From Aptenodytes patagonicus (Eukaryota; Chordata; Aves; Sphenisciformes; Spheniscidae): 64,000 bases of DNA. Location: NCBI RefSeq assembly GCF_965638725.1, contig NC_134952.1:58444065-58508064 (forward strand). Direction: 5' to 3'. The notes under the pieces are model-generated. The model made no database searches. It was not told the DNA's origin and saw nothing but the letters and a program-made list of their open reading frames with translations. The first letter of the stretch is position 1. Each line of letters opens with the position of its first letter. Positions 51,369 to 62,078 of this stretch are shown here, piece by piece. A program made the position numbers and the translations under genes.

Positions 51369-52041
51369 CAGAGGCGGCGGGGGGCGCCGCGGCCCCCCGC
51401 CGCCCCCTCCCCACGGGGCCGGCCCCCAACTTTGCCTCGCCGCCCCTCCCCGCGCCTTTGTCTGCGCGGCGGCGGCGGGGGGACGGGGACGGCGGCGGGA
51501 GGCGCCCCGCCGCCTTTGAGCCCCCGCCGGCCGGCCGGCGGCTCCCCGCCGCGGGGCTGCCCCGCTCTCCCCTCCGCCGCGCCCCGGGCGGCGCTGCGCC
51601 CCGCGGGGACCGGCTTCCCACCCCCACTCCCCGGCTTCCCGGGGCCGCCCCCGCGGAGCGCGGCCGGGGGGCCAGGGCGGCGGCGGGCCCCGGCTTTGTG
51701 CCGCTCCCCGGCCCCGGGCGGACACAAAGGCGGGCGCAGCCTGGGGGAAAGGGAGAGAGAGGGGGAGCTTGCGGAGTTTGGGGAGGGCGGGAGGGGGGTG
51801 TGTGGGAAACGAAACCCGGTCCTGGGGGGCGAGGGAGAAGTGCGTGCGGGTGTGGGGGGGGCTCCTTGCGAGGCCTTCCTTTTTCTGTGCAATCTACACG
51901 CGCGTTTTGTCCGCGTTGCTAAATCCTGCCGTCGGGGCCACTTGCACAATGTGGCCACGGGAAGAAAAAAAAAAAATTACTTTCTCGTGCATGTTCCCCT
52001 AAAATAACGCTTTCGGCGAGGTCAGACTTGTTCCCCGCCAG

Positions 52042-52074
52042 ATGACAGACAAGAGCAACAACCTTATCACGTTT
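52042..52074 (+). CDS. candidate short coding exon ending in a strong donor
   Basis: Eleven codons from ATG to TTT (MTDKSNNLITF) end exactly in phase 0 at the splice donor GTAAGT (52,075-52,080). The ATG directly follows TTCCCCGCCAG, which also resembles a splice acceptor. It could be the first coding segment of the CpG-island gene or the end of a long first exon. Without splicing the frame continues for about 20 more codons. I do not recognise the peptide. Position at the island edge and the donor quality are the only support. Confidence 0.28.
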
Positions 52075-52519
52075 GTAAGTCGGACGCGCGGCACTGTATG
52101 CGCTCGCATCGTGGCATTTATTGGCGTTAAATCACCCCCTTAGACACCAGCAGTCGTTTTCGTGCCCTTAGTTAAAAGGAGGCTTTTCGACTCGCGGTTT
52201 GAATCTTGGAAATTTAGCAGACCAGTCCTTTTCTGCTAAGTAATTTTCCTTTTCAGAGAGTGAGGTGAAGGGAGAAGTGATGTGGTCTAGCGTGCTTCCA
52301 TCGAAATGTTGCAACCAAAGATCTCATAACAAGATTTGTTTTCCATGATGAGCAGCATGCAAATGTGCAGGCTCTAAGCAGTGATCAGCAGCTCTGAATA
52401 CGAGTTCAGCATAATTTTTTTCTTTTTTTTTTTTCTTTTTTGAATGTGAAGTTTAGGAGTTTCAGAGATGAGGAGATATTGTCCCTAGTGAAAGCAGGTC
52501 AGTGGGTGTTGTTTGTCGG

Positions 52520-52580
52520 CTAATGAGGCCATTCTATTTGCATGTTAATGACAGGTTGACTTACTGCAGCAGGGGGTGAG
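52520..52580. promoter_or_regulatory. POU/homeodomain/MEIS-like motif cluster
   Basis: Within 60 bp lie TAATGAG (52,521), the POU octamer-like ATTTGCAT (52,536-52,543), GTTAAT (52,544-52,549) and a MEIS/TALE core TGACAG (52,549-52,554). GCAGCAGGGGGTG, weakly CTCF-like, begins at about 52,566. The packing and lack of simple repeats suggest a conserved regulatory element in the presumed intron. This is inference from motifs. Confidence 0.3.
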
Positions 52581-55386
52581 TGTAGTAACATGTACATTCA
52601 CTTGTGTATCTGCATGTGTATTCCACTACGGCACTTTCTCTGGAGGTTGTAAAGTGCAAAACAGGACGTGGTTGCTGAAGATATTCAACAGGGAGATGTT
52701 AATGGTCAAGAGTCATGTATAAACTCGAGTTAGAGAGGGATCTGACTGAATAAAAGGTGGCAAAAACAACATCGTGGTACATGCAGTGTCTTTTTAAGAG
52801 ATGCCCTCAGCATGGTAGGCTGACCGTAGATTATAAATCATTCCTTCTCTTATCTTTCAGGAGTTAGACAAATTTCCTTAAGTGGCGTGTGATGAACGTA
52901 TTGGTTCCTTTTACCAGGAGCCACGGAAAATGAGCACGTTTCTTTGAGCCCTTAGGGCTGCTTGCCCCTCAACTACCGTTACACTTCCCAAAACTTCTTT
53001 CGTTCTTGGTGGTTTTTTTTCTTTTCCTGGTCACCTCACAGTCAATTTCTTGCACGCCTCCAAACAAAAGTAAGCTTCTGCAGTTTCTATATAGATTATC
53101 ATTTGTATATCATTGCTAAAGGTCTGTGACTAGCAATGGTGAGGTAACAGTTTTTAAGAGTGTCATACAGAAACACTACTTCTTTCAGCTCTTTCTCTCT
53201 CAAACACATGGCACTTTGGTTGGTGTTGTCCTTTGACACTTCAGTTCTCAGTTGCTAAATATCTGGGGGTTTTTTTTTCAAAAGACTCAAATAAAACCGG
53301 ATACAAACATTGGTACTATTTTGCTGCATCTCTATTAAGACAGTTTTGTATTTTTCTTTTCCTGTTCCCAATTTATATTCTTTCTATTATATTTAAGTCC
53401 GTTGTGTCTTGAAAACATTGTTAAATCTCACAAGTCAAGGACTTTTGGTCTAGCCAGATCTGCTGCTGTTAACACTTTGAAAGAATGTACACGTCTTGAA
53501 TTTTATCCTGCAGAAAACCAACAATTTGGAACCAATGTAAATAAATCACTGTTGGGCAATATTTTGTCTCTCTTCCTCAGTGTCACAGAAAGCGTCGTGT
53601 GAACCCTGCCAGTGAAGTCAGAAAACATTTAAATCTAGCAACCAGGGTGTAGGGAGGAGTTAAAAAGGGGAGGGCAAAGACGTGAAGAATAACAGTGCTT
53701 AGGTGGTGGGACTAAACTGCTGTTTACATGAAATGAAGAACTCAAAAGTCATCTTCCAGTGGAAACAGTTGTTTCATTTTGGGAAGCGACATCAAAAAAC
53801 TTTGTGAATGCATCCAGGGAACCTCAGAAAGTGGTTTTGTATTGCCCATTTCAGAACTAATTATTAACAAATATTCAAAAGAAGAAAAGGTTGAACGGGA
53901 GACACTGAGGCTCCCAAATTTGCCGAACTATCACTGTTCATAGTAAGGCTTTTAACGAGGACTTTGGCATTGTGCTGATTCCTGGCTTTTAGCCAAGGAA
54001 ACTGGTATTGTTTTGATATAGTGCGCATGGTCCTAGACTTTGGCATGTCAACATTGTTTAAAGAACAAGAAACGTGTGCCCGCTGAGGAGTTATTATGAC
54101 GGACAGATTTCCAAGGTCTCTTGTTGGCACCAGTGCTGCATTGGGTAACAGAATAGGAGGTTGTAAATGTTTTGGTTTCTGTGTGCGGAATCGGGAGACC
54201 CTGTGGTTGCTGCTGGAACGGGGATTTCAGCTGCTGGAGTTGGAAGGGACCGTTCCCTCTTGCCCTGAGCACTTTAGATGCTGCTGGGACTCTGTCTCCC
54301 ATATGGTTCCTTTAAATACTAGCAACAGCCAGACAGCCCTAAAGGGGAAAAACAAAACAAAACAAACCTCACCATGTTTTAGAATAAACCTGCTGCTCAG
54401 GTGTTGAAAAATATGAAGTTTGGGTTGGACTAATGTTATGGACCCTCTTTGGGATTACAGGGAGTGCTTCACTTCTAAGTTACTTGCATGGGCAGTAGAG
54501 TGGTTTTTTCAGTGTGCCCAAGCAGTGACTTTAAATCCCTTGCTCTGTTTTGTTCCGAGTGGAAGATGTGTCTCATGTTTCTATCGGAGTCAAATAAGGG
54601 CCTTTTTTAAAAATTGTCCATTTTTCAAGGTGGAATTTCAGATGAGCTGTCAAATTTGGCTTGTCGGAGCGAGTGACCCTTCTACCTCTCTCACTTGACT
54701 GCCACACAGTAGCTCTAAGCGTGGTAGCAGCATCTGTAAGCCAGCTTCACAATTGGAGCCTGAAAGTGGTAGAACAAAGTCGCCAAGTTTCAAGTAGAGT
54801 TGGTGGTTATCTTGGAAACTGTGCTGGAGAACACAACCACAAATGATTTTGCCAAATAATATACAGTATTTATTTAGTCCAGCTCTCTGATTGCTGTTAA
54901 GGCAGTCAGCCAGCAGCAGTAAGTGTTGTGACATCATTTTGAAAGGCAATGTGCTGGTTCTGAAATGGAGTGGGATGTACTATGATTCATTATTTAAAAA
55001 AAAAAAAAAGCCGTAGTCTGAACAGAGATAAAGCATATGACTGCATCATGGCTGAAAGCCAAAGAGGGAATTATATGAATCAGTCACACTTGTAGCATTA
55101 TTCCGATCCCATACACTATAAGGCAGTGAATACCTTCTTACTCATTTAATGATATTCTGCAGGAAAAATATCCTTTTGAACACTGAACAAGTAACTAGTA
55201 ACAAGTTGCCGTAGTTCCGGTTGTTACACTTTCAGATCGCCACTGCTTGCATGTGCAATTGGCATAGCTGCTCCCAGTATCCTAGATAATAAAATGTTAC
55301 AAATGGAAAGTACCATGAGTAATCAACCCTCAGTCACCCATTGAAAATAAGTCACTTCTGCCTTCCCTTAGGGCAGACAAGACTCC

Positions 55387-55408
55387 AAAAAAAAAAAAAA
55401 AAAAAAAA
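55387..55408. repeat. poly-A tract (22 bp)
   Basis: Twenty-two A. No recognisable retrocopy upstream. Confidence 0.9.
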
Positions 55409-55681
55409 GTCACCGATTTTCCCAAGGAATTGCTCAGTGGGTGGAGACAGAGGTGGTGGGGTTAAGGAATAAAACTCTGAACCTCCAGCATCAGCTGAAC
55501 TAATCCCAAGGACAGCTGACGACTGACCCAAAAAGGTTGTTTGGATTAAAACACTGGGAATGTGCCTCGCATTGTGTAGTAGGGAGTAACAGAAGGAAGG
55601 TAGAGAAAAACAAGGTTTGAGAGATAGGAAGAACAGCTAACTAATTTCACCCACATATCTCATACTGTTCTTGAAATGGGG

Positions 55682-55703
55682 AAAAAAAAAAAAAAAAAAA
55701 AAG
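55682..55703. repeat. poly-A tract (22 bp)
   Basis: Twenty-two A following GGGG. No recognisable retrocopy upstream. Confidence 0.9.
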
Positions 55704-56783
55704 CCCTGCTTTATAAGAGGATCTGAGTGTTCTACCAGTTGTTCATAGTAAAGGATTTTAAATCTGAGGACAATTTAAAGAAAGTTGCTATGCTTTGAAA
55801 AACACTTTAATAATCAAAAGCTGTAAAGATTTAGATTCCTGTCTATGTTTTCAAGCAGGCTTGTTCATCTCTGTCAAACACCTTCCAGAAAGCTGAATCA
55901 TCTTAGCAACCTGAACAAAATTCAGGCTGTCCTTCAAAAATAAAGTTTTCTGTGGAGGTGTGGATTCCAAGTTGGAGTGTTGTTGCCTTGTATCATACAT
56001 AAGGCAAGAAACCCTAGTAGAATTATTCTTACAAATAAATAAAGGTTTGCAGTATTGAGGCTTCAGTTTGACCTAATTCTTGGTGTGTGTGGTTTTTTTC
56101 CTCTTATTAAAATAAAATAAAGGCAGCATTTCTATTGCAGTGTGCAAAGGAATAGGCTTGTTCTATGCTCAATTTCAGCAAGAAAGGAAAAGTCAGCATT
56201 TTAATCTTAATCAGGTACAGCATATCTTTTAAGACAGTTTCAAAGAAGTAGCAAAGAAGTGAGCAGGTGAGTGGTTAGATAGCTAAGGCAACCAGGAATA
56301 GCTAAATAACCAAGTACCCCTTGGAAGTGTCTTCCACGGGTATGGGGCAGTAGCCTCGGCGCTTTCTGATTAATTACTATGATGCAATTTAGACAACATG
56401 AAATATCTTCACGTGTTCTATGGCATTACCTCTAACCTCAAATATATTCCACGTGGGTTCCCAGCATATGAATATTGGTTTCACCAGGTGTATGCATAGG
56501 GTAGGAGAAGTTTCCAGGTTTAAATTGAATTTTTCGCAGGCATATAAAGAGGATAATGACTTCTGCATTCTTTACTCTACACGAGCTACCCTATCCTTAA
56601 ACTTACATTTCAATGACTAAAATTTAAACAACTTCTCTGTTCAATCTCCTTTCTAATAATGCGTAAACAGTCCAAGCTTTGTCTTCCAGTGTCCTGGCAT
56701 GAGCTGCTTTAAGTCACATCGTGTTGGAAAAGGATTTGGCTCCATTGCAGTAATACCCTGGCTTACCAAGTGGGTAGACGTTT

Positions 56784-56851
56784 AGGTCAGGACGATGACT
56801 CTCCATGTGGTTGCATGCACGTGGTTAGAGTGTTTACAAACATTGTCCCAG
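56784..56851 (+). promoter_or_regulatory. E-box/forkhead module, copy 1
   Basis: In order: AGGTCA (56,784-56,789), CATGTG (56,804-56,809), GCATGC (56,813-56,818), CACGTG (56,818-56,823), TGTTTACAAACA (56,831-56,842), TCCCAG (56,846-56,851). AGGTCA is a nuclear-receptor half site, CACGTG is a bHLH-ZIP E-box, and TGTTTAC is a forkhead site. TGTTT and AAACA are also complementary. The same order and spacing recur at 62,009 and 63,892. A gap-free 68-bp alignment with copy 3 shows 49 matches. The module could be a duplicated enhancer block, an exapted repeat or a repeated RNA domain. Confidence 0.55.
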
Positions 56852-59800
56852 CATCCTCGGCAGCTGCCTTGACGCAGCCAGTGAGGACAGAGTTCTAGGA
56901 ATGTCCCTGGTCCTCACGGGCAGCGGAGGAGGGGGAAAGAAATAAAAAATGCAGGGTTTAAGAAAACATATCGTAGTTTGGGTTTTGGCTGAGCTTTCTG
57001 CATCTGTGTTGCATTCTAGATCATTGGTTCCTTTGTCAGACATCGCTGTTTTTTCCCCCCACTCGAGCGCAGTCTGGGCTGTGTTGACGCGTTTGGCTGG
57101 AACAGACTGACGGGGGTTAAGGGAATTGTTGCAAAGGTTTCAAATTATTTCCCTGCCCCCCCTCCCCTTTTAAAAAATTTATAGGGAATTCAATCCCCGA
57201 AAGCCTTCATGACAAAACAGCTCTTTGCAATACAAGAATCCCACTGTAAATGGTTATATATTTTTTCCTTAATTAGGCATGACTCACTGCCTGTTAGAAT
57301 ACTAGAACAATTCCCCTTTTAAAGAACAAAAAAGAAATCATGAATCCTACTAACTTTATAAGTAAAATCAAATAGCTGACAGTCTTTATTACTTAATGAG
57401 ACATGTTGACACAAAGAGGCGTTGCTGTTACGAAAGCTAATACCACTGCAAGGCAAGTTTTGGATCTCCATTAGACATGAGAAGCTTGATGGAGATTTCT
57501 GCATTTACTCAACCAAACGAATAATGCCACCAATCTGTTGTTTAAAAAAAAAAAAAAAAAAAAGAGGGGGGAGAAGTGGTGGTAATTTTGGGGGTTGTCT
57601 TGCCAAGATGGTTTTGGGAAGCATGGATGAAAATACATCGTAGCTGGTCAGAAGCACCCGACTGACAACATGTTTCATGCCCTCCTCTGTGGACCTAAAC
57701 CAAAGCTGTCAGACATGTTCTGGTCTCTGGAGACACTTGAAGCCTATGTGGGACCTTACTAGCAGAGGTTCTGCCCCTCATCCAGAAACATTACTTTCCA
57801 GTCCCATGCATGTTTTCAGACTTTCTCATGCAGTTTTGCAGCAAGCGCTCGGGGTGGTGTGCAAAGCACATCACTTGCTCTACAGAATGAATCCTAAGAA
57901 CTGGTTTTTCCTCATAGGGAGGAAGCAGTTGGTACAAGTGTCTCTTCCATATTCTGAATTTGTCTATATGAGTCATGGTATTCACCATCATACAACGGAG
58001 TACGAAGGCCAGTCCGCAGATTTTGTCATACATGGGACTTCTGCTATTAGTTGTATGTTCACATCAGTTGCTTCCATTTTATGTTAATGTCAATTACAAT
58101 CACTGTATCTTTGTTATTGCACTCCAGTGGTTTCTTTCTCACCTGTCTTCTCATCTGTGAGACGCAATTATTTGGGTCACATCCAGAACCTGCTTCTGTT
58201 TCACTAAGCTCTTCACCTCCTTTCATTTTCTTTGCTGACTTCTTTTTGACCAACAGTTCCCTTTACTCTTGCAGCAGCTGGGTAGTAGAAGGTAGCAAGC
58301 AAGAATAAAGAATATATGAAAGAATATGTGACAAGGCCATTTCTGAGTTTGCACTGACTATTTGTTCCTTCTCTCGCCACTTTTAGTGCTGTTAGAGAGA
58401 TCAAAGGGTAAATGTTAACCCTGGGCCTGATGCTGACAGGAGAGTTTTGCCCTCAACTTCAGTGCCCTTTAATAACTTTCCATATTTGTCTCTTAGCATG
58501 AGAGACAACAACTGTTCGTGCAGCACTCACCCCCATCTCATGCCTCTGATACTTTTTTTCATCTTTGTTTAATCTGTTTGTTCTTTCAGTGCTACTTCAC
58601 TTGTGTTTGAAGTCACGTACTTTGAAGTTATACAATTTTTATACTTGCCAAAGGACACAAAACTCCTTCAGCTCTTATGTAAGCAAAAAAGAGAAAAGAA
58701 TTATTGCATATTTCCTCTTGTGTGCAAGTAGCATTACTGTCCTGTTCACGGTAAAATGAGGAAAATTAATTGTTGCAGTAAAGCAGGAGTTGCTTCCCTT
58801 CCCCCAAAGTTACTAAAGTTCACAGAAGTAAGATACTTCCTTGAAGCTTAAAATGCATGTATAGCTTAATAAAAGGAATGCAGTTTGTCCCTGAAAGAGA
58901 ACATATGAAAGCTGGAAAATACACTGGACTCGCCTCTCCCTGGGATTTGGAGAAGTGGGGGTGCGTGTGTGTGTATGTATTACAGACCTTAGCATATTTT
59001 CTTTTCAAATGACCAACTTTTTGTTCCCACTGCGCTCCTTTGCTTGCTTGTCTGTTTGATTTCAAGTTTGTCTGCCCCAAAAGGTCTGAAGTATTACTAA
59101 AATGGCAACAGTAAAAATCAAAAACATGAAAGCTGAGCAACTGAAAAGGTCAGATTTAACACTTACTTAACTCATATAACCAGTAGACATTTTGGGGGAA
59201 AGAAAACCTATGTTGGTGAGTCTCCATTCCACGCACAGTCAGTTTGCAAGTGTACACATCACATACCCAGGAGCGAATGAAAATATTGACCAAATAGGAA
59301 AAAGCACTCGATATTTATAAACATGAAAAATGCACAAACCAGAAAAATACAGCCTTTCAGTTCTCTGTTGTTTCTATGGCGCTCTACCATGCTTTCCACA
59401 GAACATTAATTCTCTTTAAATAAGTTTGGACCTGTACTTTTCTGCTTCCCTGTAATCCTTAATGCAGAGAAGAAGCTTTTGTAGGTGTGAGAAAGTAGTA
59501 AGAAAAATAAGAATTGTGTTGATTATTTTCTTTCTCTCTATTACTATGTGTAGTGCCTGAGAAGTGAGAGACCAGCTGGGAAAACACAGATTTCTATGTA
59601 TTTTTCCACTGTGCCTATGTTGTACAGTTGACAATACCCTAGGTATAGGTGGCTTTTTTTTTTCTCCCCCAATGCTGTCAGCTGACTTGTGATCCTGCAA
59701 ACTGATGGCAGCCCTTGCCATTTTCACAAAGCCCTATTCATTTTCCTTGGGCTCACAGAGCTGTAGCAGTCTGCCTATGTAGAGACACTTGCAGGAGTGA

Positions 59801-60204
59801 GGCACTTGGTCACATACTTTGTAGTGACTGAAAAAAAGAAAAGTAGTTTTGAGGGTATTTTTTTTTTCCTTGAGCAGGGAGGGAGAGGAAACGGATGGAA
59901 AGACTTAGAGGCAGGTATAGAAGCTAAAAACTAATTTTTGCTTTTTAAAAAAAAAGTTTTCAAAGCAGTTGCAAGTTAACCTGTTTTTTGCTATAAAATA
60001 TAAACTCTAGCTGATGGATTGGAAAGAAGTTTTGCCTCTGGAGGAGTGAGTCTGTAACTACCTACTGAATAGCTGCTTTTTCTTGAAACAACTGCTACTA
60101 GCTGGTTGGAGATACTTTGTTGGACAAGCTGGAGCATGAGTCTAATTCAGGATGGCAACTCTGATACTTCTAAATATAAGGAGAGTGGATAGAGTGAAAT
60201 TAAT
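56852..60204. other. putative intron or flanking DNA
   Basis: No gene is supported. A 136-codon plus-strand frame at 57,677-58,087 lacks recognisable domains and is shadowed by minus-strand frames. Simple tracts include poly-A at 57,544-57,563, a short GT-rich run near 58,965 and an A-run near 59,949. Confidence 0.5.
57544..57563. repeat. poly-A tract
   Basis: Twenty A followed by a GAGGGGGGAG purine stretch. Confidence 0.9.
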
Positions 60205-60785
60205 TATTGCATGTTAGGAGGCACCTCATATCCCAGCCATGAAACAGAATCCCACTGTGCTTGGGGCTGTACAAACATAAGCCATTTTTATTCCATTTTG
60301 CTATTTAATTCAGTAAAGGAGACAGAGAAAATGGGTCTGGCAGCACACAAGGGGCCAGAGTGTTAGTAACTCTTGTTTATAAGCAGAGCAGAGGCAGGCA
60401 GCTCCCTTCCAAAAAACTAAATATTTGCAGTAAATAAAGCAAAGCTGCTATTGCTACCAGCTCTGTGTGTGTGTGTGTGTTAAGAGGAGTTCCTAACCAG
60501 CATTGCTGCAGTCTTTTCCCTAGGGTGCTAATATTAATGAGCAGGCAAAACATGCAAAGAGTAAGAGAAAGGGTACAAAATTAATAAGCAACAACTGAGA
60601 GCCAAAGCACACACAGATCATGCAACGTGGTACAAGCCCTGCTGGAGCCATTCATTTCAGTGCCCTTTTTTTTTTTTTTTAAACCCTAAAAGACATACAG
60701 GAAAGCTGTGGTATAGCTGGGAACTGAACCCATATCTCCTAAGCCCCAGTGCTTTACCCATGATACCCTCCTTCCTGCTCACTCA
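60205..60785 (+). mobile_element. probable ancient amniote interspersed repeat
   Basis: CCCACTGTGCTTGGGGCTGTACAAAC near 60,254 and CTGGGAACTGAACCCATATCTCC near 60,718 are both worn versions of blocks belonging to one long-known repeat type in turtle, crocodile and bird DNA. In that type a GCTGTACAAACAC segment precedes a GGGAATTGAACCCAGGTCTCC segment a few hundred bases later. The second block also resembles the tail of MIR-like SINEs. A (TG)n run at 60,464-60,481 and poly-T at 60,666-60,680 interrupt it. The family name is not certain. Confidence 0.38.
60464..60481. repeat. (TG)n microsatellite
   Basis: About nine TG units; short and uninterrupted. Confidence 0.9.
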
Positions 60786-62008
60786 GAGGTTTACAGATAG
60801 TTTTCTCTGCTTACTAAGATAACAGAAGTATCAATTTTAAGAAACAGAAACTAGACTCAGAAACAAGTAGCTTTTCACTTTTTTTTCAGAAGTTGGTTTT
60901 CAGTAGCATTTTCTGTTGATTGGCAACATGTTCTTTTTTTTGCTGCCCAAGCCTTTGGACTTGTAAACCAGCAGTGCTCATCCAAAAACAACCCAGCAAA
61001 TTAAATAGTGTTGTTTATCTCCTCAGTGAAGAGGACGGCGGCTTTTTGCACGCTGCTTTGACTGCAGCACTGTTGAAACCCTCCACTCCAAGTGAGAAGG
61101 GGTGCAGGAAAGGATGTTATCTCAGTTTTACTGGCACTGCAGATGTCTCCATGCACCTCCAAACAAATAAGTAAAATCTCACAATGAGCTAATTATAATT
61201 AAAAATAGTATGTTGTGTCAGTTAATTACACTGTGTGAAACTTGAGTTGTGTTATGTCATTTCAGTAAGTAGGTACTCCAGTAACTCCCATTAACCTTTA
61301 ATACCCTTGATCCTCCTATTCATTCAGGCAAGATTTCCCACAGTCTGCAAACTGTTCCCGTACATCAACCTACCACACGACTCCCGTTTTGATCTGTTTT
61401 ACCAATTAAAGGTTCGTCAGGGTTCACGAACCCTGACGTTGACATCGTGCTTGGTAGCAGAGCTCAAAGGAGGGAAAAAAAACCCCAAACCCAAAAAACA
61501 ACCAAAACCAACTTTAATTTGTTGTCAGAAATCTCTCTGCTGGAGACAGGATGCACAAACCCACGCAGGTGACACCACCTTAGCAGCGTTCATAGCTTTC
61601 TATACAACAGTCACCTGTTATCTCCTAGACCTGAATTGGAGAAGGTAAAATTTAATGCTGTCTCTCTCCGGTCTTGTGGAGTTCCTTTGCTGGGGGTAGT
61701 CATAGCTCAGCCTGCCTGGTTTGTTACATAGTGCATTTAACTAAGAGCCTACCCTAAGTAACTTCAGCACATTCACAGACTCGTGATACAATCCATGATG
61801 AAATGCATTTGGAAATAAAATCCGATGGGTAATTTAGCTCATGCAGCGTCTCTGGATGCTGACAGAGGCAGTTGACCGTGAAGGACAGATGGATTTTTCC
61901 CTGCCATGTTTAGAGATCCGATAGCACTGCAAACTACTTTGGAAAAAGATGGAGCGGGGGCATTCGGACTTGCTTCCCCCAGTTGCTCCTCTCCCCACGG
62001 CAGTTTGG
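60786..62008. other. putative intron or flanking DNA, no gene
   Basis: No gene is seen. A perfect palindrome at 61,415-61,438 is listed separately. CpG density rises after about 61.9 kb toward module copy 2. Confidence 0.5.
61415..61438. repeat. perfect 24-bp inverted repeat
   Basis: Arms CGTCAGGGTTC (61,415-61,425) and GAACCCTGACG (61,428-61,438) are exact reverse complements around a two-base AC spacer. Each arm carries a CpG. The shape suits a dimeric DNA-binding protein. No factor whose consensus matches fully comes to mind. Confidence 0.8.
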
Positions 62009-62078
62009 AGGTTCAGCCGGCCAAGCCCCCACGTGGTTTGCATGCACGTGGCTACGCTGTTTACAAACACCCTCCCAG
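62009..62078 (+). promoter_or_regulatory. E-box/forkhead module, copy 2
   Basis: In order: AGGTTCA (62,009-62,015), CACGTG (62,030-62,035), GCATGC (62,040-62,045), CACGTG (62,045-62,050), TGTTTACAAACA (62,058-62,069), TCCCAG (62,073-62,078). From the first E-box onward it matches copy 1 at about 40 of 49 aligned columns with one gap. Both E-boxes are perfect here. The surrounding 300 bp are CpG-richer than the neighbourhood, as expected of an unmethylated regulatory site. Confidence 0.55.

Larger units (their letters stand above)
49720..52100. promoter_or_regulatory. CpG island with probable promoter
   Basis: This is the only long CpG-dense block in the window. It is densest from about 49.85 to 51.9 kb, with G-runs and C-runs, GC-box-like words and very few AT stretches. 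Islands of this size in vertebrates usually cover the promoter and first exon or exons of a broadly expressed or developmental gene. Long frames on both strands here follow from the lack of stop codons in GC-rich DNA and are not annotated as genes. A T-rich pocket at about 50,497-50,536 interrupts the island. The YY1 block points rightward; divergent transcription is possible. The gene could not be identified because no recognisable coding exon lies in the window. Confidence 0.88.
52101..56783. other. putative intron or flanking DNA
   Basis: No gene is supported. It is AT-richer than the island. It contains poly-T near 52,420-52,440 and poly-A at about 54,993-55,008, 55,387-55,408 and 55,682-55,703. 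A motif-dense stretch at 52,520-52,580 is listed separately. Small open frames (for example at 54,096-54,407) have no domain support. Confidence 0.5.

Noticed and set aside
56445..56475. CCACGTGGGTTCCCAGCATA as a possible fourth module copy
   Set aside because: It has one E-box and a TCCCAGCAT tail but lacks the second E-box and the forkhead word, so spacing cannot be matched.
57677..58087. 136-codon plus-strand open frame
   Set aside because: No domain, overlapped by minus-strand frames, and no convincing splice sites around it.
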